Source: Exiguobacterium artemiae 255-15 (lineage in GTDB: Bacteria > Bacillota > Bacilli > Exiguobacteriales > Exiguobacteriaceae). Taken from it: a DNA stretch of 64,000 nt. Below, piece by piece: positions 34,899-43,186 of the stretch. The notes beneath the pieces are model-generated. The model was given only the letters and a program-made list of their open reading frames with translations, was not told the DNA's origin and did no database searches. The DNA lies in contig NC_010556.1 in NCBI RefSeq assembly GCF_000019905.1, positions 1,390,001 through 1,454,000 on the forward strand. Direction: 5' to 3'. A program made the translations under genes and the position numbers. How positions within the stretch are numbered: the stretch's first letter is position 1; each line of letters starts with the position of its first letter.

Positions 34899-36327
34899 AT
34901 ATCAGAGGTGATGTGTTGGCAGGCATCGTCGTCGCCCTGGCGTTAATTCCGGAGGCGATTGCCTTTTCGATCATCGCCGGAGTCGATCCGATGGTCGGAT
35001 TATACGCTTCGTTTTGTATCGCTGTCATCATTGCCTTTGTTGGTGGCCGGCCGGGGATGATTTCAGCAGCGACCGGTGCGATGGCCCTGTTGATGGTTCC
35101 GCTCGTCAAGGAACACGGACTCGATTATCTGCTTGCGGCAACGATTTTAACCGGAGTCATTCAAATTCTCTTTGGGGTCTTCAAGATTGCACGGGTCATG
35201 AAATTCATTCCGCGTGCCGTCATGATCGGGTTCGTCAATGCACTGCGATTCTGATTTTTATGGCCCAAGTCCCGCATTTCATCGGGATTTCCACGATGAC
35301 GTACGTCTTCGTCGCCATTACGCTGACAATTGTCTATCTGTTACCGCGTTTTCTTAAAACGATTCCGGCACCACTGATTGCAATCATCGTGCTCACGATT
35401 GCGGCGATTTATTTAAACGTCGATTTACGGACGGTCGGTGATCTCGGAACGATTCAACGGTCGTTACCGTCGTTTTTCTTGCCGGACGTCCCGTTGAACT
35501 TCGAGACACTTCAAATTATTTTCCCGTATTCACTGGCACTCGCGATTGTCGGATTACTTGAATCATTGCTGACGGCGACGATCGTCGACGATATGACGGG
35601 CACGGAAAGCGAAAAAAACAAGGAAGCCCGCGGGCAGGGGATTGCGAACTTCATCACCGGTTTCTCCGGCGGAATGGCGGGTTGCGCGATGATCGGTCAA
35701 TCGGTCATCAACGTCAAGTCAGGAGGACGTGGGCGGCTGTCGACACTTATCGCCGGGCTGTTCCTGATGTTTTTGATCATCGTCCTCGGAAACTGGGTCG
35801 TTCAAATTCCGATGCCGGTTCTTGTCGGAATCATGATCATGGTCTCAATTGGCACGTTTGACTGGTCGTCGTTTACGTATCTCCGTAAAGCTCCGAAAGC
35901 CGATGCCTTCGTGATGCTCGCGACAGTCAGCATCGTCGTTGCCACACATGATCTGTCAATCGGCGTCATGGCAGGTGTCGTGTTAAGTGCCCTGTTCTTT
36001 GTCGCAAAAGTCTCGAAAATCAAGATCAAGCAACAGATAACGTCCGGAAAAACGGTATATACCGTCAAAGGTCCGTTATTCTTCGCGTCGGTTGATCATT
36101 TCATCGCTTCGTTTGATTATGAGGGGACGAACCAACAAATCCGGATTGATTTCAGCAGCACCCAAATTTGGGATGATTCGGCCGTCGGAGCGATTGACAA
36201 GGTGATGCTCCGCTTGATGGCGAATCAAAACAAAGTCGAACTGATCGGATTGAATCCGGAAAGTAAGAAACTGATTGATCGGTTGGCGGTTCATCAGGAT
36301 CCGATCCCGAAAATTTCCACACATTGA
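34865..36327 (+). pseudogene. SulP-family anion transporter with one-base frameshift
   Basis: The frame from ATG 34865 gives the SulP N-terminus ([28 protein letters not shown]) through MIGFVNAL, then the reading continues one frame over as [14 protein letters not shown] to the stop at 36327, ending in a STAS domain (IRIDFSSTQIWDDSAVGAIDKV). One base is missing at 35244/35245. SulP proteins carry sulfate, bicarbonate or related anions. If the shift is real the N-terminal fragment has only 129 residues. A universal stress protein gene follows 17 bases later, a common partner. Confidence 0.83.
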
Positions 36328-36344
36328 GTTAAGGGGGAACGGTT

Positions 36345-36764
36345 ATGTATCAACATATCTTATTAGCCGTCGACGGTTCGGACCATTCCGTCCGGGCGGC
36401 GGAAGAAGCAATTAAGATTGCCCGGCTCAGTCCGGACAGTCAGGTGGAAGTCGTTTTCGTCGCCGATTTTGGAAAAATTAAAGACGATGTCCTGCATACG
36501 AAAGGAACGGCAGGGCTTGAAGTGGCCCGCAGAAAAAGACTGGCACCGGTCGAAGAAAAGCTCGAAGCAGCAGATGTCTCCTATTACGTGACGATTCTTC
36601 GCGGTGAGCCGGGTCCGACAATTGTGGATCACGCCAATCAAAAGCAGGTCAATTTAACGATTATCGGCAGCCGGGGGTTAAACAGTCTGTAGGAAATGAT
36701 GCTCGGTAGTGTCAGTCATAAGATTGCCAAACGCGTCAAATGTCCGGTTTTGATTGTGAAGTGA
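36345..36764 (+). pseudogene. Universal stress protein (UspA) with in-frame TAG
   Basis: The frame starts at ATG 36345 (AAGGGGGAAC upstream) and reads a UspA domain (ILLAVDGSDHSVRAAEEAIKIA) to GSRGLNSL, then TAG at 36690-36692, and continues in frame as EMMLGSVSHKIAKRV and KCPVLIVK to TGA at 36762-36764. CAG to TAG is the likely change. The lost tail holds the conserved ATP-binding GSVS segment, so the truncated product should not bind nucleotide normally. Confidence 0.85.
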
Positions 36765-36851
36765 CGAGTGAATCTTTTTCTGAAATCGCACATTAAAATG
36801 ATTTATGTGTCTTGACCCGGGGTATAGTCAAAAAAAGAGGGGGTCATTCTA

Positions 36852-37355
36852 ATGAAGAAGACATATTTGGTACCGGTTCTTGGTCTTGCCCTGTTTGCCG
36901 CAGGATGCGGCAATTCGGACAATCAGGAAACGGAAAAAGTCGAGGAAACGACAACGACAAATGATAATTCGATGACGGATGACAGCACGATGAACGACGA
37001 TACGTCAGGTACACAAGATCAGGATACAGTGACGGACAATGCCGACAAAGATTACGGATTCGTCAGTCTGTCAGTCGAGGCAGATACTTCGGACATGATG
37101 GACGCCGTCGACATTAGTTATGACCGTGATAACGACGGGACGGAAGCCGATTACAAGATGAACGGTGAGCAGGCGCAAGGCAATGAAGCGATGAAGACGC
37201 TGGATGCCAAGCTCGACGAACTGAACCTTGATGCCGATACGTCAAATGATGACGCGATTGCTCAAGTCGAGAAAGTCTTTGGCATCAATGACGCGACCCG
37301 TCTTGAAATCGAGATCGAGTTTGCCGATGGTACAGAAAAAGAATTTAAGAAGTAA
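36852..37355 (+). CDS. YusW-like lipoprotein
   Basis: 167 residues. Signal peptide with lipobox AAGC; Cys19 is the lipidation site. An acidic, Thr/Asp-rich linker (about 22-65) is followed by a YusW-type domain of about 95 residues ending IEIEFADGTEKEFKK. The function of the family is unknown; it sits outside the membrane. The gene ends directly before the left arm of a terminator that has been split by an IS3-type element. Confidence 0.82.
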   Translation: MKKTYLVPVLGLALFAAGCGNSDNQETEKVEETTTTNDNSMTDDSTMNDDTSGTQDQDTVTDNADKDYGFVSLSVEADTSDMMDAVDISYDRDNDGTEADYKMNGEQAQGNEAMKTLDAKLDELNLDADTSNDDAIAQVEKVFGINDATRLEIEIEFADGTEKEFKK

Positions 37356-37441
37356 AAAAAAAGAGGTGCCAAGTGATATGCTCCCCAAAAAGTAGACAGT
37401 TGAAATAACAAAAACTGTCTACTTTGAAGGGAGCTTTTTCT

Positions 37442-38119
37442 ATGGCTACATCTAGATTTTCGATGGATCAAAAACTACACATCATTCAGATGTGTGAGGA
37501 CGGAATCGACTCAATCAAGTCGATCGCCTCGCTCTTCGAGCTTTCAGTCACAACCTTGAATAGATGGAGAGCAAAATATCGTACGGGCGGTCCCTCCGCA
37601 CTTCGGAGTCGATCAAAGTGGACCCGCTATCCCGAAGACCTAAAGATGAAAGCTGTGCGCGCAGTACTCGACCAAGAAGAATCGCTCACTAGCGCTTCGG
37701 TACGGTTTGATATTTCGAATATAAGCGTACTTGCGAAGTGGATCGAGAAGTATACTAGTCATAGTACTCAAGGGAAACCATTGAAGGAGCGATCCATTAT
37801 GACTAGAGGTAGAACCACTACATTCGAAGAGCGTGTCCAGGCAGTTATGGACTGTATACAAAACGGAAAAGACTATCAACGCATCATGGAGACCCATCGG
37901 GTCTCGTACCAACAAATCTATAGTTGGGTAAGAAAGTTCGAGAAGGATGGAATCGACTCACTGATAGACCGTCGCGGTCGTCAGAAGCCAGTAGAAGAAT
38001 TGACGGATACAGAACGTTTCGCGCTGGAGCTGAAACGACTCGAGCGAGAAAATGAGCGTCTACGTATGGAGAATGATTTCTTAAAAAAGTTAGAGGAGAT
38101 CGAGAGGAGGTCACGTTAA
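37442..38119 (+). CDS. IS3-family transposase OrfA (DNA-binding part)
   Basis: 225 residues. Two helix-turn-helix domains (about 8-55 and 120-165) followed by a leucine zipper (LELKRLERENERLRMENDFLKKL). OrfA binds the IS ends; the fusion with OrfB is the active transposase. ATG 37442 has GGGAG eight bases upstream, and that site lies inside an inverted copy of the terminal repeat. Codon 214-216 region TTA AAA AAG holds the frameshift site. Confidence 0.9.
   Translation: MATSRFSMDQKLHIIQMCEDGIDSIKSIASLFELSVTTLNRWRAKYRTGGPSALRSRSKWTRYPEDLKMKAVRAVLDQEESLTSASVRFDISNISVLAKWIEKYTSHSTQGKPLKERSIMTRGRTTTFEERVQAVMDCIQNGKDYQRIMETHRVSYQQIYSWVRKFEKDGIDSLIDRRGRQKPVEELTDTERFALELKRLERENERLRMENDFLKKLEEIERRSR
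38083..38089 (+). other. Programmed -1 frameshift site (A AAA AAG)
   Basis: The heptamer A AAA AAG is in the correct phase with OrfA (TTA AAA AAG). A shift back by one base continues as K-K-V-R-G-D-R-E-E-V into OrfB without meeting a stop, giving the OrfAB transposase typical of IS3 elements. A purine-rich GAGGAG / GAGAGGAGG stretch just downstream may act as stimulator. Confidence 0.85.
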
Positions 38120-39003
38120 ATCAAATTCGACTTCAAGATAAATATGAAGCCATCCAATCATCGGTAGAGCAATTTGGTTATCCAATCATTGCCCTATGCC
38201 ACCTCGCTTGTGTCTCGCGCGCTGCCTACTACAAGTGGTTACGTCGGATAGATATGCCGAAAGCACGTGAGACGGAGAACATGAAAATCATCGAAGAGAT
38301 GAACGAGATTCACCTTGCGGTGAACGGAATCTATGGCTATCGACGAATAACATTAAACTTAAAACGCCGTTTCGGAAGAAACGTTAACGCGAAGCGTGTC
38401 CGTCGTCTGATGCATGTCGCTCGTATTCATTGCGTCATACGCCGGAAACGTCCTTTGTACATTCGTAATCGTCCTCAACAGACCGCAGAGAACATTCTGA
38501 ACCGTGATTTCAACGCGGCAGGACCGAATCAAAAATGGGTAACGGATGTCACGGAATTGAAGTATGGCGCCTCTCAGAAGGCGTATTTGAGCGCTATTCT
38601 AGACCTACATGATGGATCTATCCGTGCCTTCGTTCTTGGGCACTCAAACAATAATCAGCTCGTGTTCGATACACTCGAACTCGCCTTGAAAGGCGCACCC
38701 GGAAGCCGTCCCTTACTTCATAGTGATCGAGGATTTCAATATACTTCGCATACGTTTCGTCACATGACACGCGTGGCGGGTATCACACAAAGTATGTCTC
38801 GGGTTGGTAAATGTATTGATAACGGTCCGATGGAGTCCTTTTGGGGAGCGTTGAAGTGCGAAAGTTATTATCTACATAAGTTTACGGAGTTCGACGAACT
38901 CCAACTTGCAATCCAGAAGTATATTCATTTCTACAATGAAGAACGGTATCAACAACGATTAAACGGCTTGGCTCCATTAGAATACAGAGCTCAAGCCGTT
39001 TAA
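38089..39003 (+). CDS. IS3-family transposase OrfB (DDE catalytic part)
   Basis: About 304 residues when read from the frameshift site; no good independent start is seen, and the first ATG in frame is only at 38254. Contains HTH_21-like IYGYRRITLNLKRRFG and an rve/DDE integrase core: Asp in TDVTELKYG, Asp in LHSDRGFQYTS and Glu in GPMESFWGALK. Frame is intact to TAA 39001-39003, so the element may still be active. Confidence 0.9.
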   Translation, partial: VRGDREEVTLNQIRLQDKYEAIQSSVEQFGYPIIALCHLACVSRAAYYKWLRRIDMPKARETENMKIIEEMNEIHLAVNGIYGYRRITLNLKRRFGRNVNAKRVRRLMHVARIHCVIRRKRPLYIRNRPQQTAENILNRDFNAAGPNQKWVTDVTELKYGASQKAYLSAILDLHDGSIRAFVLGHSNNNQLVFDTLELALKGAPGSRPLLHSDRGFQYTSHTFRHMTRVAGITQSMSRVGKCIDNGPMESFWGALKCESYYLHKFTEFDELQLAIQKYIHFYNEERYQQRLNGLAPLEYRAQAV

Positions 39004-39124
39004 AAGATTTTTATTATTTATCCTGTCTACTTGACGGGGAGCAGTTCAAAGCGGCGCCTCTTTTTCTTTTCTCTCTATGATATGATGAGAACGTATTGTA
39101 AAATATTTCAATCGGGGGTTTTGA

Positions 39125-39544
39125 ATGATGGAAATCACAAGCGGTACGACGGAAGATGGGCAATGGATCCGGGAGCAACTGATTGCTTATAACCGACAAC
39201 ACGTTCCGGCAACGCTCTTTACGGAAACGGAACCATATTGCTTTTTGGCATGGGATGAAGACGAGCAACTCCTCGGCGGTGTTACGGCAAGTTATGTGTG
39301 GAATCATCTGCAGGTGCACTTTTTGTGGGTCGACCCGGAAAACCGAATCGGCGGTACCGGAAAACAGCTGATGGCAAAAATCGAATCGATTGCCGAAGAA
39401 AAATCATGCAGTAAGATCTTGCTTGATACGTTCAGCTTTCAGGCACCGGGCTTTTATGAAAAACTCGGATTCGAGGAATACGGTCGTCTGCCCGATCATC
39501 CGGCGGAAGGACAGACCCAGTACTTTTTCGTGAAGCATTTATGA
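39125..39544 (+). CDS. GNAT acetyltransferase
   Basis: 139 residues. Compact GNAT with LGGVTASYVWNHLQVHFLWV, the acetyl-CoA loop NRIGGTGKQLMAKIESIA and the family ending FQAPGFYEKLGFEEYGRLPD. GGGGG precedes the ATG. The gene lies just right of the IS3 element and its split terminator. The substrate is unknown. Confidence 0.87.
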   Translation: MMEITSGTTEDGQWIREQLIAYNRQHVPATLFTETEPYCFLAWDEDEQLLGGVTASYVWNHLQVHFLWVDPENRIGGTGKQLMAKIESIAEEKSCSKILLDTFSFQAPGFYEKLGFEEYGRLPDHPAEGQTQYFFVKHL

Positions 39545-39548
39545 GTGT

Positions 39549-40025
39549 TTAGCGTTGGTAATGATAGACCCAGGCCGCCATATAGGAAAGCGTTCCTGCT
39601 GTTAAGACGAGCGCAATGGCGTAAAATGAAAAGTTTGGAAAAATCGACATCAGCGGAACGTCAAATAAAAAGCAAATCATTAGAGCGGGTAAAGTAATTA
39701 AAAAAGTCACATAGGCGGCGCGTGTTGCCTTTCCTGTGATCGCTTCTTCCCGTTCATCTTGATCAGAAAACTCTGTAGTCGACGACGACCACTTGGAAAA
39801 AGAACTCTTCTTATCTGTTCGCATCCAGTAGCCGGTGACCGAAAGACCAATTGCGACCAGTATGACAGGAAGAATAATGGAAAGGTCCAGTGTCAGATTG
39901 AAGCCGGTTCCTTTGACCGGATCATTTTGAAAAACATTTAGTTGATCGTGAATAGAACTAATGAAAATAGCTGCCAAAAAATACATACAAATGTTTAAAC
40001 ACGACTGAATGATGACACGTTTCAT
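39549..40025 (-). CDS. Four-helix membrane protein paired with an XRE regulator
   Basis: 158 residues with four hydrophobic segments (about 7-24, 47-65, 102-120, 130-152) and a charged loop DQDEREEAITGKATRAAY between the second and third, as in DUF2178-like proteins found next to small XRE regulators. Its start overlaps the stop of the regulator gene by four bases. The function is unknown. Confidence 0.75.
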   Translation of the reverse strand: MKRVIIQSCLNICMYFLAAIFISSIHDQLNVFQNDPVKGTGFNLTLDLSIILPVILVAIGLSVTGYWMRTDKKSSFSKWSSSTTEFSDQDEREEAITGKATRAAYVTFLITLPALMICFLFDVPLMSIFPNFSFYAIALVLTAGTLSYMAAWVYHYQR

Positions 40026-40231
40026 TCCGATTCCTCCTCCAAGTAGAAAATCGATTCGACCGGACGCTCGAACACCCGTGTAATCTGCATCGCAAGCAAC
40101 AGAGATGGGGTGTAACTGCCTTTTTCAAGCGAAATGATGGTTTGACGCGTAACACCAATCATCTGAGCAAATTGTTCCTGCGTCCATCCGTTGCTGCTCC
40201 GCAACGATTTAACCCGGTTCGTCAGCTTCAT
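40022..40231 (-). CDS. Small XRE/Cro-type repressor
   Basis: 69 residues, almost entirely a helix-turn-helix: TNRVKSLRSSNGWTQEQFAQ, MIGVTRQTIISLEKGSYTPS, LLLAMQITRVFERPVESIFYLEEE, typical of the YozG-like small regulators. ATG 40231 has AAGGAG eight bases upstream. It is translationally coupled to the membrane protein gene that follows. Two identical dyads just upstream are probably its own operators. Confidence 0.88.
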   Translation of the reverse strand: MKLTNRVKSLRSSNGWTQEQFAQMIGVTRQTIISLEKGSYTPSLLLAMQITRVFERPVESIFYLEEESE

Positions 40232-40264
40232 CACAGTTTCTCCTTCATTAGTTGATACTTAAAT

Positions 40265-40303
40265 TGTAAAGTATGTTTTACATTTTGTAAAGTTGGTTTT
40301 ACA
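40265..40303 (-). promoter_or_regulatory. Twin operators TGTAAA-N6-TTTACA upstream of the XRE gene
   Basis: Two perfect dyads, 40265-40270/40277-40282 and 40286-40291/40298-40303, have centres 21 bp apart, two helical turns, 34 and 55 bp before the gene. They are the only obvious regulatory repeats here and fit cooperative binding by the XRE repressor. From 40310 to 40430 I see nothing else. Confidence 0.75.
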
Positions 40304-40429
40304 TTTGAATAAAAAACAGACTGTTACTTTTTTGAGACTCTTTATCAAAAATCATCGAATCTCTTGAATTATCGGAATATTCAACCGATAAACGGGTAAC
40401 TTACACAAAACGATGACGGTTGGCGTGAA

Positions 40430-40640
40430 CTACTCACCACTTATTCGCTTCGCAAATTGAAGTGGGAGCTTCTTGGGAAGACCGTACTTTTACGAGCTAC
40501 GATTATTGACCAAGCTCATCGGGTGGTTCCCACCCTGAAGGGGTTTCAGTCTGCTAACAGCAACAAGTTGATACTTGCGTTGATATCTCGATCATGATGC
40601 GCACCGCAAGTACATGTCCACTCGCGCACATCCAACGTCT
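40430..40640 (-). ncRNA. Candidate omega RNA (reRNA) of the TnpB element
   Basis: In studied TnpB systems the guide RNA spans the 3' end of tnpB and the right end, with the guide read from the flanking host DNA. Here that region includes the last 30 codons of tnpB and about 115 bases beyond with several short hairpins, for example GGGTGG / CCACCC at 40523-40535. The guide would start at about 40433 and go left. Inferred from position. Confidence 0.5.
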
Positions 40641-41637
40641 TCTTCTCGCCTTTCGTTCCACAAGAAGAACAGATTTGCGTTGAGGCGTACCATTGGTCCG
40701 CTTTGATCAGTGTTCGTCCGTAGAATGTGCATTTATAGGCCAATTGCCGGACGAACTCATACCAACTGACGTCTCCGATCGATTTGGCGATCGTATGGTT
40801 CTTCATCATGTTCTTCGACTTCAGTGTCTCGACGACGATGACTTGGTTCTCGTCAACCATCCGTTTCGACAGCTTATGAAGAAAGTCTTGACGTTGATGT
40901 GCAATCTTCTCATGCTTCTTGGCGAGGATGATCCTCGCCTTGTCTCGGTTCTTACTCCCCTTTTTTTTGCGGGACAAGGCACGGTGTGCCTTCTTGATCT
41001 TCTCTTCGGACTTTCGAAGGAAACGAGGATTGGCAACTTTCTCAGAAGTCCACTCGTCGTTCGTCATGATGGCGAAGTGTTCCAGACCAAGGTCGATTCC
41101 TACTTTATTCTTAGCGGGAACCCATTGCTCTTCGGATTGATCGACTAGAATCGAGATGAAGAATTTCCGGGTCTTCGTCATCGAGACCGTCGCGGACTTG
41201 ATGATACCAACGAACGGACGATGTTGCTTCAACTTCACGAAACCGATTTTAGGAAGCTTCACCTTACGATCTTCGATTCGGATGCTCCCCTTCAGATTAT
41301 TTGTCGTGTAAGAGGCACGGGCGTTGTGCTTCGATTTGAACTTCGGGAACCCAACAGACGGATCTCGAAAAAAGTTGGTATACGCTCTGTTCAAGTCCAT
41401 CTGAGCGTTCGCAAGGGAAAGGCTGTCGACTTCTCTGAGGAAAGGGAATTCCGGCTTGTACTTCGCCGGGGTTGGGAGCTTCTGTTTCGCGTTAGGGTTC
41501 AGTTTCGAATCTTCATACAATCGAATCCGCTCTTCGAGCATCTTATTGTAGACGAAACGGACACAACCGAACGTCTTCACGAAATATTCTTGTTGGGATT
41601 TCGTCGGAGAGAGTCGAAACTTGTACGCCTTCAGCAA
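40546..41637 (-). CDS. tnpB: TnpB RNA-guided nuclease
   Basis: 363 residues. RuvC residues are all present: Asp182 in VGIDLGLEHFA, Glu270 in VVETLKSKNM and Asp351 in HHDRDINASIN. A zinc finger is formed by CSSCG (323-326) and CTCG (342-344). N-terminal MLKAYKFRLSPTKSQQEYF is typical. TTG 41637 is preferred since AAGGAG lies eight bases before it; the GTG at 41646 overlaps that site. TnpB proteins cut DNA guided by a right-end RNA next to a short TAM motif and are ancestors of Cas12. It appears active. Confidence 0.93.
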   Translation of the reverse strand: MLKAYKFRLSPTKSQQEYFVKTFGCVRFVYNKMLEERIRLYEDSKLNPNAKQKLPTPAKYKPEFPFLREVDSLSLANAQMDLNRAYTNFFRDPSVGFPKFKSKHNARASYTTNNLKGSIRIEDRKVKLPKIGFVKLKQHRPFVGIIKSATVSMTKTRKFFISILVDQSEEQWVPAKNKVGIDLGLEHFAIMTNDEWTSEKVANPRFLRKSEEKIKKAHRALSRKKKGSKNRDKARIILAKKHEKIAHQRQDFLHKLSKRMVDENQVIVVETLKSKNMMKNHTIAKSIGDVSWYEFVRQLAYKCTFYGRTLIKADQWYASTQICSSCGTKGEKKTLDVREWTCTCGAHHDRDINASINLLLLAD

Positions 41638-41804
41638 CGCAATCACTCCTTTCCTTTTGATTCGTTACACTGATTTTATCAAACAATCTCAGTCTTGAAA
41701 AACAGGGCGATTCATCTCCCACCTACGTTGGGCTTCGCCCCGTTACGCTTAGAGGTGGGAGAATTCTCGCTAAATTTAGTTAAAGAGAGAAAGGAGGCGC
41801 CGAC

Positions 41805-41981
41805 ATGATGCCGGAATTGTTACCTGACGAGCGTGAACTCGAGCGAAGGATTCGAATCGTCCATTTGCTGCGTAAACTCGGGAAATCCGACGAAGCCATC
41901 GCCAAATCATTATATGTTTCCACCGAATGGGTCCAGTCGATCTTTGATGAAGACGACTGGCAACATATGCAATCATCCTAA
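41805..41981 (+). CDS. Small helix-turn-helix protein
   Basis: 58 residues, from ATG 41805 with AGGAGG seven bases upstream to TAA 41979-41981, followed by a clear terminator. The middle (IRIVHLLRKLGKSDEAIAKSLYVSTEWVQSIF) reads as a helix-turn-helix of the transposase/sigma type, with an acidic tail. The strong ribosome site and own terminator support a real gene; the function is unknown. Confidence 0.7.
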   Translation: MMPELLPDERELERRIRIVHLLRKLGKSDEAIAKSLYVSTEWVQSIFDEDDWQHMQSS

Positions 41982-41990
41982 AGAACGACG

Positions 41991-42021
41991 AACAGAGTGT
42001 CGGATGACGCTCTGTTTTTTT
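41991..42021 (+). terminator. Terminator of the small HTH gene
   Basis: Stem ACAGAGTGTC / GACGCTCTGT (one wobble) followed by seven T. Confidence 0.85.
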
Positions 42022-42101
42022 GTTTGCTTATGTTAAAGAGTAGGCGGTCGAATTGTTTTTCGGTACACTGAGAAGGAAATCACTGGAAAGAAGGGATCAA
42101 C

Positions 42102-43186
42102 ATGCCACGAATCGCTGTCGTCGGTGCCGGTCTGACCGGCTTGTACACCGCTTGGCGTCTGCAGGAAAGGGGAGATGAGGTCACGATTTTTGAAGCACGT
42201 GACCGGATCGGCGGCCGGGTCCTGACGAAAACGGTGACGCTTAAAGATCAGTCCTATGCGTTTGATCTCGGACAAACCTGGTATTGGCCGGAAACAGAAC
42301 GTTTGATGAAGACGCTGATTGAGAGTCTGCAACTGCCGGTCCTTGTTCAGGCGACCGAAGGGACGATGATGCTCGAACGGTCACCGGGCAAGTCGAACAA
42401 CACCGGTTACCGGACGGTCAAACGGTGTTGTCGCACAGACTGGTAAACGGAATGCACAGCGTGACGGAGGCGCTGGCGGAACGGCTGCATCCCGGAACGA
42501 TTCAACTGGCGCACCGTGTGACGGCGATTGAGGTCACCGAGCAGGTCGAACTGACGATGGAGCAGAGTGGGAGCCGATTCCGGCAAACGTTTGATCACGT
42601 TATCGTGACACTCCCGCCGCGACTCAGTGGACTGATCCAATGGCGTCCCGCTTTACCAGAATCCGTGCACGATCAACTGAGGACAACACCGACCTGGATG
42701 GCCGGGAAAGCGAAGGTGGTCGCCGTGTACGATACCCCATTTTGGCGGCAAAGTGGTCGATCCGGTTTCGCCACCAGCTGGTCCGGTGTGCTGCAGGAAA
42801 TCCATGATGCGTCACCGCCGACCGGCCCCGGAGCCCTATTCGGATTTTTCCGCCTGACGGCAACGGAGCGTGCAACGCTTGGAGAAACAGCAGTAAAGCG
42901 GCAGGTCATCGAACAGTTGATCCGTTTATTCGGAGAGGAAGCCGGTCATCCGATTGCCGTTTTGTATCAGGACTGGGCAAAATAACCGGAGACGGCAGCG
43001 AAAGCAGATGCTGAACCGTTAATCGATTTTCCCGTCTACCGACCGATTCGACTGGAAGGTGCATTGCAGAACAAGGTCACGCTGCTTGGAACGGAAAGTG
43101 ATCCGACGTTCGGCGGACATTTGGAAGGCGCGTTACAATCGGTCGAGCGGTGGTTAACTGCGTATACGGAGGAGGATGAATCATGA
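42102..43186 (+). pseudogene. Flavin monoamine oxidase family protein, broken twice
   Basis: The frame from ATG 42102 gives a good FAD-binding start (IAVVGAGLTGLYTAWRLQERGDEVTIFEARDRIGGR) to about residue 100; a frameshift at about 42395-42410 moves the reading to the next frame (DGQTVLSHRLVNGMHSVTEALA and onwards); an in-frame TAA at 42983-42985 follows QDWAK, and the C-terminal FAD motif resumes after it up to TGA 43184-43186. GAA to TAA is the likely change. Two independent lesions make a true pseudogene probable. The next gene overlaps its stop (ATGA), so it belonged to an operon with the Nudix and HAD genes. Confidence 0.83.

Larger units (their letters stand above)
37379..39043 (+). mobile_element. 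Complete IS3-family (IS150-type) insertion sequence
   Basis: 1665 bp. Terminal inverted repeats of 21 bp with three mismatches, TGCTCCCCAAAAAGTAGACAG at the left (37379-37399) and the reverse complement of TGCTCCCCGTCAAGTAGACAG at the right (39023-39043). Two overlapping frames encode OrfA and OrfB with a -1 slippery heptamer. I see no clear direct repeat at the borders, so the target duplication has been lost or is very short. The left end also carries an inverted copy of the terminal repeat at 37415-37434. Confidence 0.92.
37360..39066 (+). terminator. Terminator of the lipoprotein gene, split by an IS element
   Basis: The left arm AAAGAGGTGCC (37360-37370) and the right arm GGCGCCTCTTT with its T run (39053-39066) pair along 11 bp with one wobble, and would form a normal terminator just after the stop at 37355. 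A 1665-bp IS element sits in the loop between them. Confidence 0.75.
40430..41765 (-). mobile_element. IS200/IS605-type element with intact tnpB, no tnpA
   Basis: On the minus strand the left end is a long hairpin with arms CTCCCACCT / AGGTGGGAG (about 41715-41762) and the right end is the hairpin GCTCCCACTT..AAGTGGTGAG followed by TAGTTCAC (about 40436-40475), a form common to the family. The right-end sequence resembles that of the TnpB remnant at 22.84 kb. No Y1 transposase is encoded. Borders are estimated from the hairpins. Confidence 0.8.

Noticed and set aside
37379-39043. Two separate transposase genes or a decayed IS
   Set aside because: The A AAA AAG site in the right phase, intact DDE residues and matching ends show one complete IS3-family element with programmed frameshifting.
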